Source of the DNA: MED-G105 sp039814575
GTDB taxonomy: Bacteria; Pseudomonadota; Alphaproteobacteria; Caulobacterales; Parvularculaceae
NCBI GenBank assembly: GCA_039814575.1
Contig: JBCCAY010000005.1
Span: 124,001 to 188,000, forward strand
Length of the DNA stretch: 64,000 nt
Direction: 5' to 3'
Shown here: piece after piece, positions 35,548 through 44,161 of the stretch
Numbering within the stretch: the first letter of the stretch is position 1
How the letters are laid out: each line of letters begins with the position of its first letter
The notes under the pieces: generated by a model
Seen by the model: only the letters and a program-made list of their open reading frames with translations
The model's database searches: none
Told to the model about the DNA's origin: nothing
Translations under genes and position numbers: made by a program

Positions 35548-36720
35548 ATGGCGACACGGCGTTCTTTATTGATCACAGGCGGCGCAGCGGTTCTCGTGGG
35601 CGGACTTGGCTTCGCCTGCTATCAAGAACTTCACTCGGATCTTTCGCCGGCGCGTGCGCCATGGGGAACAGCTGGAACGCGCCTTGGCGACCCGCGGCTC
35701 GACGCGCTAGCCTATGCGGTGCTCGCGCCCTCGCCGCATAATCGCCAACCCTGGCTTATCGATCTCGTCGACACGGACAAATTGGTCCTTTACTGCGACC
35801 GGACCCGCTTATTGCCGGAGACTGATCCTGAAAATCGGCAAATCGTCGTCGGCCTTGGCTGCTTCTTGGAAGTGTTGCGTCAGGCCGCCGCCGAGGATGG
35901 AGTTCGCCTTGAGACGACACTCTTCCCCGACGGCGCCGATGAAAAAGCGCTCGATGACCGGCCTATCGCAACGGTTTCTTTCATCCGTGAAGAAACCGAA
36001 CGCGATCCGCTTTTCGCTTCTGTTTTTGAGCGGCGCACCAACCGTACACCGTTCGACCAAGCAAAGCCTGTCGGCGCAGATGTTCTCGCCGCACTTTCCG
36101 GAGCGTTACGGTCCGATGACGGCGCGTTTGGCTCCGTCGTCGCCCCCGACGCCGTCGCGGAGCTCAAGGCCCTTAACAAACGCGCCTGGAGCATCGAGGT
36201 TTCGACAGAAGCAACCCATGCGGAGAGTGTAAAGCTTACCCGCGTTGGCGAAAAAGCAGTGAACGCAAATCCGGACGGAATTTCGCTGGCCGGTCCCGCC
36301 ATAGAAGCCTTTCGCCTCGCCGGTATGTTATCGCCGGAAAATCTCTACGGCCCTGACACGACGGCGTATAACCAGACGCTCTCGTTTTACGAAGGGCTCA
36401 TCGACAGCGCCATGGCGTTCGCTTGGCTGACGACGCCCGACAATTCACGCCAATCGCAAATCAATGCCGGCGCCGGCTGGGTGCGCTTGCAATTGGAAGC
36501 GACGCGCCAAGGCCTCGCATTTCAGCCTTTGAGCCAGGCCTTGCAGGAATTCCCGGAAATGGCGGCGGAGTTTAAAAACATCCACGACTTTGTCGCCGCA
36601 CGCAGCAACGACCAACAGCCGGGCCGCATTCAGGGGCTGTTCCGCCTCGGCTACGCCGCCGTGCCGCCCGCAGCGCCGCGCTGGCCGATGCAATCGCGTC
36701 TTATCGAGACCGCCGGCTAA
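35548..36720 (+). CDS. Exported Acg-family FMN-binding oxidoreductase
   Basis: 390 residues. The N-terminus has a Tat-like signal (TRRSLLITGGAAVLVGGLGFA). The rest is nitroreductase-like, with AVLAPSPHNRQPWLIDL, RQIVVGLGCFLEVLRQAAAEDGV, RRTNRTPF and AGAGWVRLQLEATRQGLAFQPLSQALQEFPEM, as in mycobacterial Acg proteins. Export of a flavoprotein through Tat would fit cofactor loading in the cytoplasm. The ATG at 35548 has GAGG 8 bases upstream; the open frame to 35464 lacks support. Its stop overlaps the stop of the convergent bkd E2 gene. Substrate unknown. Confidence 0.85.
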   Translation: MATRRSLLITGGAAVLVGGLGFACYQELHSDLSPARAPWGTAGTRLGDPRLDALAYAVLAPSPHNRQPWLIDLVDTDKLVLYCDRTRLLPETDPENRQIVVGLGCFLEVLRQAAAEDGVRLETTLFPDGADEKALDDRPIATVSFIREETERDPLFASVFERRTNRTPFDQAKPVGADVLAALSGALRSDDGAFGSVVAPDAVAELKALNKRAWSIEVSTEATHAESVKLTRVGEKAVNANPDGISLAGPAIEAFRLAGMLSPENLYGPDTTAYNQTLSFYEGLIDSAMAFAWLTTPDNSRQSQINAGAGWVRLQLEATRQGLAFQPLSQALQEFPEMAAEFKNIHDFVAARSNDQQPGRIQGLFRLGYAAVPPAAPRWPMQSRLIETAG

Positions 36721-37955
36721 TTATCAACAAACATAAGCGCCGGCGTTTCTAACAGCGCTTTTATCTTCTGTATAAAGACGGCGATATCCCAACCGTCGAT
36801 AATACGGTGATCGACGCTGGAGGAGAGGTTCATCATCTTACGCGGCGTAAACCGCTCGCCGTCCCAGTGCGGCAGGGTACGGATGCGATTAACGCCGACA
36901 ATCGCCACTTCGGGACGATTGATCAACGGCGTCGTCGCAACGCCGCCAAGAGCGCCGAGCGAAGAGATGGTGATCGTCGAACCGGACAGATCCTCGCGTG
37001 CGCTGGCGCCGTCCCGCGCCGCATCAGCGAGGCGTGCAATTTCGGCGGCGCACTCCCATACCGACCGCGCTTCCGCGTGGCGCACGACAGGCACGACAAG
37101 ACCATCGTCCGTTTGCGTTGCAACACCGACATGCACCGCGCTCGACTGGTGCAATACGCCCTTTGCGTCGTCATAGTGAGCGTTGAACTGCGGTTGCTCT
37201 TCGATGGCGCGCACCATCGCCTGCATTAAAAACGGCAAGAGCGTCAGTTTTTGTCGTCCCTCAGCGCGGGTCTCGTTCATCGTCGCCCGCAAGGCTTCAA
37301 GCGCCGTGACGTCGACTTCCTCAACATAAGAGATATGCGGAATACTAGAGGCGGCGAGCGCGATGTTCTCAGCGATCTTTCGACGCAAGCCAACAATCGG
37401 CACCGCTATCGTCCCCACCGACGCGGGCGCGTTACCCCTCGCCGCGTGATCGCCGTCGACCAAAGCTGCATCAAGGTCGCCATGGGTGACGCGCCCGGCA
37501 GGCCCCGTCCCTGCGACGCTCGCAAGGTCGACGCCAAGCGCGCGCGCGCGGGCGCGTACGGCCGGCGCGGCTAAAACCATAGCCGACGAACGCCCCGAGG
37601 AGGGTTTATCGCTTTCCACTGACGCCGCAGTGGACGCCGTGTTTGCCTCGGCAATTTCGACGGGCTCATCGGCGTCGTTCGCCGGCGCCGCCGCCGCCTG
37701 TTCATTTGCCGTCCCCGCCGTCTCAATACGGATTAAAGGCGCGCCGACGGCGATCGTTTCGCCAATCGCCCCGGCCAACCAGGTGACGACCCCGTCCACT
37801 GGCGCCGGCACTTCCACGGTCGCCTTGTCGGTCATGACCGACGCGACCGTCTCGTCTTCTTGGACGTTTGCGCCCTCTTCAACGAGCCATTCGACAATTT
37901 CCGCCTCAGCGACGCCCTCACCCACATCGGGTAGTTTTAAGACGTGAACGCCCAT
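36717..37955 (-). CDS. bkdB: Branched-chain 2-oxoacid dehydrogenase E2 (dihydrolipoyl acyltransferase)
   Basis: 412 residues. Lipoyl domain with attachment Lys44 (MTDKATVEV), an Ala/Pro linker, a peripheral subunit-binding domain (AAPAVRARARALGVDLASVAGTGPAGRV), and a catalytic domain ending SSSVDHRIIDGWD with active-site His and Asp. It transfers acyl groups to CoA in valine, leucine and isoleucine breakdown. The ATG (37953-37955) shares one base with the E1beta stop (TAATG), so I set the start there rather than at the longer open frame to 38165. No E3 gene is in the window. Confidence 0.94.
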   Translation of the reverse strand: MGVHVLKLPDVGEGVAEAEIVEWLVEEGANVQEDETVASVMTDKATVEVPAPVDGVVTWLAGAIGETIAVGAPLIRIETAGTANEQAAAAPANDADEPVEIAEANTASTAASVESDKPSSGRSSAMVLAAPAVRARARALGVDLASVAGTGPAGRVTHGDLDAALVDGDHAARGNAPASVGTIAVPIVGLRRKIAENIALAASSIPHISYVEEVDVTALEALRATMNETRAEGRQKLTLLPFLMQAMVRAIEEQPQFNAHYDDAKGVLHQSSAVHVGVATQTDDGLVVPVVRHAEARSVWECAAEIARLADAARDGASAREDLSGSTITISSLGALGGVATTPLINRPEVAIVGVNRIRTLPHWDGERFTPRKMMNLSSSVDHRIIDGWDIAVFIQKIKALLETPALMFVDN

Positions 37956-38971
37956 TACGCCGCCTCCATCGCTGCGCGCATCGCCGCCCCGACGCGTTTC
38001 GGCCCCGGAAAATAGTCCCACTCCTGGCGATGGGGATAGGGCGTATCCCAGCCAGTCACGCGCGAGACCGGCGCTTCGAGATGGTAGAAACAGTTTTCCA
38101 TAACCACCGCCATCAATTCGGCGGAAAACCCGCACGTGCGTGTCGCCTCGTTCACGACGACACACCGACCGGTTTTCTTCACAGAGCGTTCAATGGCGTC
38201 GAGGTCCAATGGCAAGATCGTTCGTAGATCAATAATCTCAGCGTCAATGCCTTCATCGTCCGCCGCCGCAAGCGCCACATGCACCATCGTGCCATAGGTT
38301 AACACCGTGAGCGCCTCGCCTTCGCGGCGCACCGCCGCCTTTCCAAGCGGCGTTTTGTAATAGCCCTCTGGAACGTCCGCGAGATCATGACCTTTCCAAG
38401 GCTCAACGGCTTCTTCATGGCGACCATTGAACGGCCCGTTATAAAGGCGCTTCGGTTCCAACACGATGACCGGGTCGGCGTCTTCGATCGCCGCGATCAA
38501 AAGCCCCTTCGCGTCATGGGGGTTCGACGGAATGACCGTCTTCAAACCAGCGACATGCGCGAACAATGCTTCAGGGCTTTGAGAGTGGGTCTGGCCGCCG
38601 AAAATGCCCCCGCCGGTGGGCATTCGTAAGGTCATCGGCGTTGTGAAATCGCCATTGGACCGATAACGTATACGCGACGCCTCTTGGCTTAATTGCTCAT
38701 AGCCCGGATAAATATAATCGGCGAATTGAATTTCAGCGCACGGCTTTACGCCATAAGCCGCCATACCCACCGCGGCGCCGATAATACCCGTTTCACTAAT
38801 CGGCGTATCGAAGCAACGGCTCTTACCGTATTTTTCTTGCAGACCTTGGGTGCAGCGAAAAACACCGCCGAAATAGCCGACGTCTTGGCCGAAAACGACA
38901 ACATCGTCATCGCGCCCCATGGAGACGTCCATGGCGTCTCGAATGGCTTCGATCATCGTCATGTCAGTCAT
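37955..38971 (-). CDS. 2-oxoacid dehydrogenase E1 beta subunit (branched chain)
   Basis: 338 residues. The pattern matches the E1beta family: TMIEAIRDAMD, VFGQDVGYFGGVFRCTQGLQEKYG, ETGIIGAAVGMAAYGVKPCAEIQFADYI, and a transketolase C-domain (LTVLTYGTMVHVALAAA, TPYPHRQEWDYFPG). It forms an alpha2beta2 decarboxylase with E1alpha. The true start is the ATG at 38971, which lies within the last codons of E1alpha (8-base overlap); the frame open to 39160 is spurious. Confidence 0.94.
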   Translation of the reverse strand: MTDMTMIEAIRDAMDVSMGRDDDVVVFGQDVGYFGGVFRCTQGLQEKYGKSRCFDTPISETGIIGAAVGMAAYGVKPCAEIQFADYIYPGYEQLSQEASRIRYRSNGDFTTPMTLRMPTGGGIFGGQTHSQSPEALFAHVAGLKTVIPSNPHDAKGLLIAAIEDADPVIVLEPKRLYNGPFNGRHEEAVEPWKGHDLADVPEGYYKTPLGKAAVRREGEALTVLTYGTMVHVALAAADDEGIDAEIIDLRTILPLDLDAIERSVKKTGRCVVVNEATRTCGFSAELMAVVMENCFYHLEAPVSRVTGWDTPYPHRQEWDYFPGPKRVGAAMRAAMEAA

Positions 38972-40343
38972 TGTCGCGCTCCGCTTCATCGCGTTGGCGC
39001 GCCAAGTGCGGCGGGGTTTCCTCAAACAATCCGTCAAACATGCCCGAAACCGACGGACGCCGCCCGGACAATAACGTCCCATTGGCCTCCGCTTCTTTTT
39101 GCGCGGCCATGACTTTATCCGTCGCAGCCTGGCGCATCGCGTCAAGATCCGCAGCGTCAAGCGCGCCTTTGTTTAACAAATGCGTCTCCAATCGCTCAAT
39201 GGGATCGCCGAGCGGCCATTTCTTGGATTCGCCTTTTGGTCTGTAGGCCGACGGGTCATCTGACGTCGAATGCGCGCCCGCACGGTAGGTGACATACTCG
39301 ATTAAGGTTGGACCTAGGTTCGCCCGCGCCCGCGCCGCAGCCCATGAAGACACTGCGTGCACAGCAAGAAAGTCGTTGCCGTCAACGCGCAACGCGGGAA
39401 TGCCGAAGGCTAACCCCCGTGCGGCGAAGGTTTGTCCACGCCCTTTCGCGATACCTTGATAGGTGGAGATCGCCCACTGATTGTTGACGATGTTCAAAAT
39501 CACCGGCGGGCGATAGGTGGACGCAAAAACGAGCGCCGCATGGAAATCATTCTCCGCCGTCGAACCATCGCCAATCCATCCTGCAGCGATACGCGTGTCG
39601 CCTTTGATCGCCGAGGCCATCGCCCAGCCGACGGCTTGCATGAACTGCGTCGCCAAATTGCCCGACACCGTGAAAAACCCGTATTCCTTCGACGAATAGA
39701 GGATTGGCAGTTGGCGACCGCGTAGAGGATCGGCGCCATTGGAGTAGACCTGGTTCATCATGTCGGCGAGCGGATAACCGCCAGCGATCAAAAGGCCTTG
39801 TTGGCGATAGGTGGGGAAATTCATGTCGCCCGGCCGCAAAGCCCGCCGGAACGCCGTCGCCACCGCTTCCTCGCCGAGGCATTGCGCATAAAACGACGTT
39901 TTGCCTTGGCGTTGCGCGGCGAGCATGCGGGCGTCAAACGCCCGCACAGTCAACATGTCGTTAAGTCCTGCGATCAGTCCGGCGTCATCAAGTCCGCCAG
40001 CCCAAGGGCCGACGGCCTCGCCCTCAGCGTTCAAAACCCGAATGATCGAATAAGCGAGATCTGGGATGTCTTCCGCCTTGGCGTCAATCGGCGGCCTCGG
40101 GGCGCCGCCCGCGCGCGGAATCGGCACATTGTCGAAGTTCGGGGTGTCCCCTGGCCGGCATTCGGGCTCAGGAACATAAAGGCTAAGCGGTCCATCGGCA
40201 GGCGCCGCTGCGTCCTTCGCAGTAGGTTTAAGCGACGCGGTTTGGGGGGCGGACGGGCTGCTTAGCTCTTCATTAGACCGGCCCGGCGGACCATCTTCCC
40301 CGCCGGAAAAGGACGCTGACGTCCGCGCGCCGGAACTCGACAT
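38964..40343 (-). CDS. 2-oxoacid dehydrogenase E1 alpha subunit (branched chain)
   Basis: 459 residues, including an N-terminal Ala/Pro/Ser-rich extension of about 50 residues. Thiamine diphosphate motif GDGSTAEN ... VNNQWAIS, plus YRQQGLLIAGGYPLADMMNQVYSNGADPLRGRQLPILYSS, GRGQTFAARG and YRAGAHSTSDDPSAYRP, indicate the branched-chain rather than the pyruvate type. It decarboxylates branched 2-oxoacids. The ATG follows AAGGA 8 bases upstream. The operon order is E1alpha, E1beta, E2 with overlaps. Confidence 0.94.
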   Translation of the reverse strand: MSSSGARTSASFSGGEDGPPGRSNEELSSPSAPQTASLKPTAKDAAAPADGPLSLYVPEPECRPGDTPNFDNVPIPRAGGAPRPPIDAKAEDIPDLAYSIIRVLNAEGEAVGPWAGGLDDAGLIAGLNDMLTVRAFDARMLAAQRQGKTSFYAQCLGEEAVATAFRRALRPGDMNFPTYRQQGLLIAGGYPLADMMNQVYSNGADPLRGRQLPILYSSKEYGFFTVSGNLATQFMQAVGWAMASAIKGDTRIAAGWIGDGSTAENDFHAALVFASTYRPPVILNIVNNQWAISTYQGIAKGRGQTFAARGLAFGIPALRVDGNDFLAVHAVSSWAAARARANLGPTLIEYVTYRAGAHSTSDDPSAYRPKGESKKWPLGDPIERLETHLLNKGALDAADLDAMRQAATDKVMAAQKEAEANGTLLSGRRPSVSGMFDGLFEETPPHLARQRDEAERDND

Positions 40344-40778
40344 ATTTGCCGTCCTTATTGATTACGTCGTCATTGATAACGTCGTCACTCACCAACGCAT
40401 TCCACCGGCCAATGGTCCGGCCGATGGAGGCGCTGAAGACGCTATTAACGCCGTTTTTCTCTTAAGGAAGGGTCTACGACAGGCGCGCGCACGCTGGCAA
40501 TGCACAGTCGACCACCAGCCCCGTGCCGTAACGATGAATCAGCGCGATTAATATGCTCTGGAGGCCGCTGTGGTCTCACCAAACAACAACAAAATGCGGC
40601 CGCAAAGCTCTGGTTTGGCCGAATATCGCCTTTCGCACCGAACTAAAATTTATTCTAAACCATGCCGCTTCAAGATCGTGTTTCGGCGCCGCACAAGAAG
40701 AAAAGCCAGGGCGTTTCAAGCGCCGCTGACACGCGCCGCCGCAAAATTCGAGAACCACGCCGCGATGCGCGCACCGGT
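40344..40778. other. Gene-free upstream region of the branched-chain operon, with a tandem repeat
   Basis: No convincing gene is present; short open frames on both strands are not conserved-looking. At 40357-40371 and 40372-40386 a 15-base unit (ATTGATTACGTCGTC and ATTGATAACGTCGTC) is repeated head to tail with one mismatch, 13 bases upstream of the E1alpha start. It could be an operator for a branched-chain-type regulator. The rest, towards the serine hydrolase stop, shows nothing recognisable. Confidence 0.5.
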
Positions 40779-42374
40779 TTAGTCGGCGATGTCGATACCA
40801 AGTCCCGGCGTTAACGTCTTCAAGACATCGCCATTGAAGTTCTCGAAATTCGTCAACCGCAGAATGACTATGACCAATTCTTCGCTTGGCGAGATGTAAG
40901 CGGCGTTGTCGCCAAGGCCTTGGGGATAATAAGCGTCCCGAGGCAACGCCAAATCACCCCTTTCATTGAGCCAGTGGGTGGCGCCGTAACTCCAGCGATG
41001 ACGGTCCACGTCCGCGAACTCGCCGGTGCCCCACACCGGGCCCGGCGTGCGGGCGGCGTCGATGAAATCTTGGGAGACAATGCGTTCGCCATTCCACACG
41101 CCTTCGTTCAGATGCAAGACGCCATAGCGCGCCCAGTCGCGCGCCGTGCCGTAATCAAACCCCGTTAAATGAAAATTCCCATACGTATCGACCTCTGACA
41201 CCATGCCGGACATGCCGATCTTGTTGTAAAGCTCCACATAGGGCCAGGTGAGATAGTCTTCCCCCCGTTCAGCGATTTTCTTTTTGATGATGTAGCCAAG
41301 CGCTTGCATGTCGCAATTATTGTATTTGTACCGCTCATTTGGCGCATGGGCATAAGGCGACAAAATAGCGTTTTGGACGACATCAATCGGCGCGGCGTAG
41401 ATTATGTTGTGATCCGCATGGTCATTTGTGGCGCCGCGCACCAGCCATGGTTCATCATTACGCGTACAGGAGAGCCCCGCGCTCATGCGCATCAAATCAA
41501 TAATTTTGATATTCTGGCGCGGGTCGTTTTCATGCACATACCAAGCGTCAACGGGCGCAGGATCGTCGAGCGAGAGCGCGCCAAGCGCATCGAGCCGCCC
41601 GATCAAAGCGCCTAAAATGCTTTTGCCCATCGACCAATTCAGCGTGGGCGTATCTTTCGTGACGCCCTTCGCATAACGTTCGATAATCGTTTCGCCCTTG
41701 TGCATAACAAGCATGGCGACGCCAAACTTATCCGGGTGCAATGCTTCTTCAATTGCAGCCTCTAAGAGCGTGCGGTCATACCCCGACGGCAACGGTCCGC
41801 CGCGGCTTAAAAGGTCGCCATCCTTAGGGAAAAGATCGTCGTCCGCCTTCTCGCGCGGAACCGTCACCGGATCAAAATACGCATGATCCAAATAGGGATT
41901 GAGGATGGCGCAGCCCTGATCACCGAAATACCGCGCCTTGCCCACATAAGGACCGCTTTGCAACTGCACGAGGCCGGTTTTTTCATCGACCGACACGCCC
42001 CCCACCGCTTCAGCAGCGCGCGCCATCGTCGCGGGATAATACTCCGACGGCACCGTATAAGCGGCATTTTCTGGATCGTCGGATGCAAACCATCCGGTTA
42101 TCAGCGTTTCTTTCAACGTGTCGACGGGTATGCCGGTGATGAAGTGATCACCGCAAATCGCCTTCGCAGCGGAATTCAAAATCGTCTCCATCGTGGAGAT
42201 GGGATATTCAACGCGTTCCGGCCGAAGCGACGGCGTTTGTGCGGGCTCGATGATCCGCCCCGCACGGTCGGTCCCGTCATGGCCTGGAGCATGGTGAGCG
42301 ACCGCCGCCGCGTTGGCGAAAAACAATCCACCAGTCAGAATGCAGAAAATGCCGCGGTTAAAGAATGATCGCAT
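40779..42374 (-). CDS. Exported serine hydrolase (beta-lactamase / 6-aminohexanoate-dimer hydrolase family)
   Basis: About 531 residues. A signal peptide (residues 1-25, FCILTGGLFFANAAA) precedes a beta-lactamase-like fold with the catalytic SxxK (NWSMGKSIL, Ser about 248). A Tyr/Asn site (RYKYNNCD) and a late HRWSYGATHWLNERGDLA region also appear. Such enzymes cleave amides or esters outside the cytoplasm. The ATG at 42374 has GGGAG upstream; a GTG three bases earlier is possible. It follows the M81 gene by about 80 bases on the same strand. Substrate unknown. Confidence 0.85.
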   Translation of the reverse strand: MRSFFNRGIFCILTGGLFFANAAAVAHHAPGHDGTDRAGRIIEPAQTPSLRPERVEYPISTMETILNSAAKAICGDHFITGIPVDTLKETLITGWFASDDPENAAYTVPSEYYPATMARAAEAVGGVSVDEKTGLVQLQSGPYVGKARYFGDQGCAILNPYLDHAYFDPVTVPREKADDDLFPKDGDLLSRGGPLPSGYDRTLLEAAIEEALHPDKFGVAMLVMHKGETIIERYAKGVTKDTPTLNWSMGKSILGALIGRLDALGALSLDDPAPVDAWYVHENDPRQNIKIIDLMRMSAGLSCTRNDEPWLVRGATNDHADHNIIYAAPIDVVQNAILSPYAHAPNERYKYNNCDMQALGYIIKKKIAERGEDYLTWPYVELYNKIGMSGMVSEVDTYGNFHLTGFDYGTARDWARYGVLHLNEGVWNGERIVSQDFIDAARTPGPVWGTGEFADVDRHRWSYGATHWLNERGDLALPRDAYYPQGLGDNAAYISPSEELVIVILRLTNFENFNGDVLKTLTPGLGIDIAD

Positions 42375-42457
42375 CACTGGGGCTCCCGTTCCTTACATCG
42401 TTCTTTATTATAACGTCTCAAATAGATTGGCCCGATTTCGTGGGCGAACACTGTTTG

Positions 42458-44080
42458 TTACACCTTGTCGATGAAGGTCAATGTCGGCGTCCATTCCATT
42501 TTATCATCAAGCGGGAAGATCGGCCGCGACAGGCGTTTCCAATCAACCCGAGAAAAGTTTTGCGGGGTCAGGCCTGGCGTATCGAGTTCGTAAATGTCTT
42601 GCGGATCGACAAAGTCAAACGCCGCGCGGAAATGGCCGCGCGTCTTCAGAACAATAGAGCGGTAATCTTGAGCATTGAGGCCCAGCATTGCAAAGGCGCC
42701 TTCATCGACGATCTGTTCGTGTATGGCGTTGACAATCATATGAACGCCGTCGACGTCAATCGCCGCACACGGTCCAATGCCCGTCATGCTGCCTTTATCG
42801 ATGCCCGTTTCAGCGCGGTATGCCCCCTCCGCAGAGAGACCAAGCACGCGCGCCGTGATCGCCCGCGTGTCGTTTTCGCCGGTTAGAACGGTGTCGATCA
42901 CAGCCCCGACGCCAGCGGCGAAAGCCGCTTCGACGACAGCCGGATCAAAGAACGTTCCCATGGCGATGTTCTCAAATCCCCGCGCCCATAATTCGTTCAA
43001 AACAGTAAGGTTATTGCCGTTGGCGCCGCCGCCTGGATTGTCGCCAACGTCTGCAAAGATTGACGGCCGCGTCGTCTCAGCGATGATGCTCATCGCGTCG
43101 TCGACAGGCGTTAACGTCGGCACAAAGCGGCGGCGTTGCGCCCAGGCGAATGCTGCGATCTTCAAAGCAATATCACGCGCCGTATCCGGATCGTCGTCTG
43201 TTGCGACCAAAACCGCCATGCCTTGAAGTTCGCTGTCCGTCAGCGAGTATCCAGATAGGACGGAGATATCGAGCACGGACTCTGTCCCCAACGCATGACC
43301 ATAGGCGATAATGTCCCCATAAGGCGTGCCGTCAGCCGTCAATTGCGTGACTTGCGGACATATCATTGGCACCCGCACAAAGGCGGTGACGGGTTTTATT
43401 TCCTTGGCCATCAAGCGATTTAACATCTCGCCAGCCAGTCGCCCACGCACTATTTCATCGGTATGCGGGTTTTCCAAGTGAGCAATATTGATGTCGCACG
43501 CGCTTAGCATTCGCTTTGAAACGTGCCCATGGAGATCGTGGTTGGCGACGATGGGAATGTCTTGTCCGACCGCCTCGCGCACCGCCTCCAGCAATGTGCC
43601 ATCGGGATGCGGATCAACAACGCCCACAGAACCGCCATGGGCGTTGACATAGACGCCGTCAAGCGGGGCCGCCGCCTTCAGCGCCTCTTGAATGTCGGCG
43701 CAGAACGCCTGCATAAAACTGTCTTTTACGGGCCCTCGCGCGCCGCCCCAGGTCGCGACGACCGCAATCGGTTCCCAGGCGTCGCCGCCGGCGGAAAGCG
43801 CGCCGCCGATAAATCCGCCGATCTTGGGGCCGTCCGCCAGCGCCCTTCCTAAGTCTTTTGCATCAAGATAAAAATGTGAAAAGAACGCCTCTTCGCCAAT
43901 CGGATCGGCCATCCCGTTCGATTCAGTGCCAAACTCAATAAACGCGATTCGCTTTCGAGCCGAGGCGGACGCCGTCTGTGGGGCGTTGGCGTCACCGACC
44001 TCGGACGGCGGGGTGCGCCCACACCCCGTCAGCGCAAAAACGGCGACGCTTCCCGTCGAAAATATCCGTCTCGTGATCAT
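42458..44080 (-). CDS. M81 family (MlrC-like) metallohydrolase, predicted lipoprotein
   Basis: 540 residues. The N-terminus is a Tat-like lipoprotein signal: two Arg at 4-5, a hydrophobic run and lipobox ALTGC (Cys20). The M81/DUF1485 domain has zinc-type residues H181, D182, H184 (ANHDLHGHVS) and H206, D208 (NPHTDE), and the MlrC C-terminal domain contains DNPGGGANGNN. MlrC degrades the linear microcystin tetrapeptide, but M81 proteins also act on small amides. Family members are usually cytoplasmic, so the export signal is unusual. It lies downstream of the CoA-transferase gene with a hairpin between. Confidence 0.88.
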   Translation of the reverse strand: MITRRIFSTGSVAVFALTGCGRTPPSEVGDANAPQTASASARKRIAFIEFGTESNGMADPIGEEAFFSHFYLDAKDLGRALADGPKIGGFIGGALSAGGDAWEPIAVVATWGGARGPVKDSFMQAFCADIQEALKAAAPLDGVYVNAHGGSVGVVDPHPDGTLLEAVREAVGQDIPIVANHDLHGHVSKRMLSACDINIAHLENPHTDEIVRGRLAGEMLNRLMAKEIKPVTAFVRVPMICPQVTQLTADGTPYGDIIAYGHALGTESVLDISVLSGYSLTDSELQGMAVLVATDDDPDTARDIALKIAAFAWAQRRRFVPTLTPVDDAMSIIAETTRPSIFADVGDNPGGGANGNNLTVLNELWARGFENIAMGTFFDPAVVEAAFAAGVGAVIDTVLTGENDTRAITARVLGLSAEGAYRAETGIDKGSMTGIGPCAAIDVDGVHMIVNAIHEQIVDEGAFAMLGLNAQDYRSIVLKTRGHFRAAFDFVDPQDIYELDTPGLTPQNFSRVDWKRLSRPIFPLDDKMEWTPTLTFIDKV

Positions 44081-44123
44081 AACAATCCCCTTCTGGATTT
44101 TTGACGCAGAAACGCCGAGGAGC

Positions 44124-44156
44124 GAGCGATCGCTTGCGATCGCTCAGCCGGGCTGA
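44124..44156. repeat. Perfect palindromes between CoA-transferase and M81 genes
   Basis: GAGCGATCGC-TT-GCGATCGCTC (44124-44145) is a 10-base-pair perfect inverted repeat, itself made of two GCGATCGC octamers. It is followed, overlapping by two bases, by TCAGCC-G-GGCTGA (44144-44156). There is no T-run, so it is not a standard terminator. Possible roles are an RNA-stability hairpin between two genes on the same transcript, or a protein-binding site. Confidence 0.6.
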
Positions 44157-44161
44157 AGCGA

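Noticed and set aside
37955..40343. Longer N-terminal extensions of the E1beta and E2 genes (to 39160 and 38165)
   Set aside because: They run antiparallel in sense to nothing conserved and lie inside the preceding gene in another frame; the short starts coincide with operon overlaps and family alignments.
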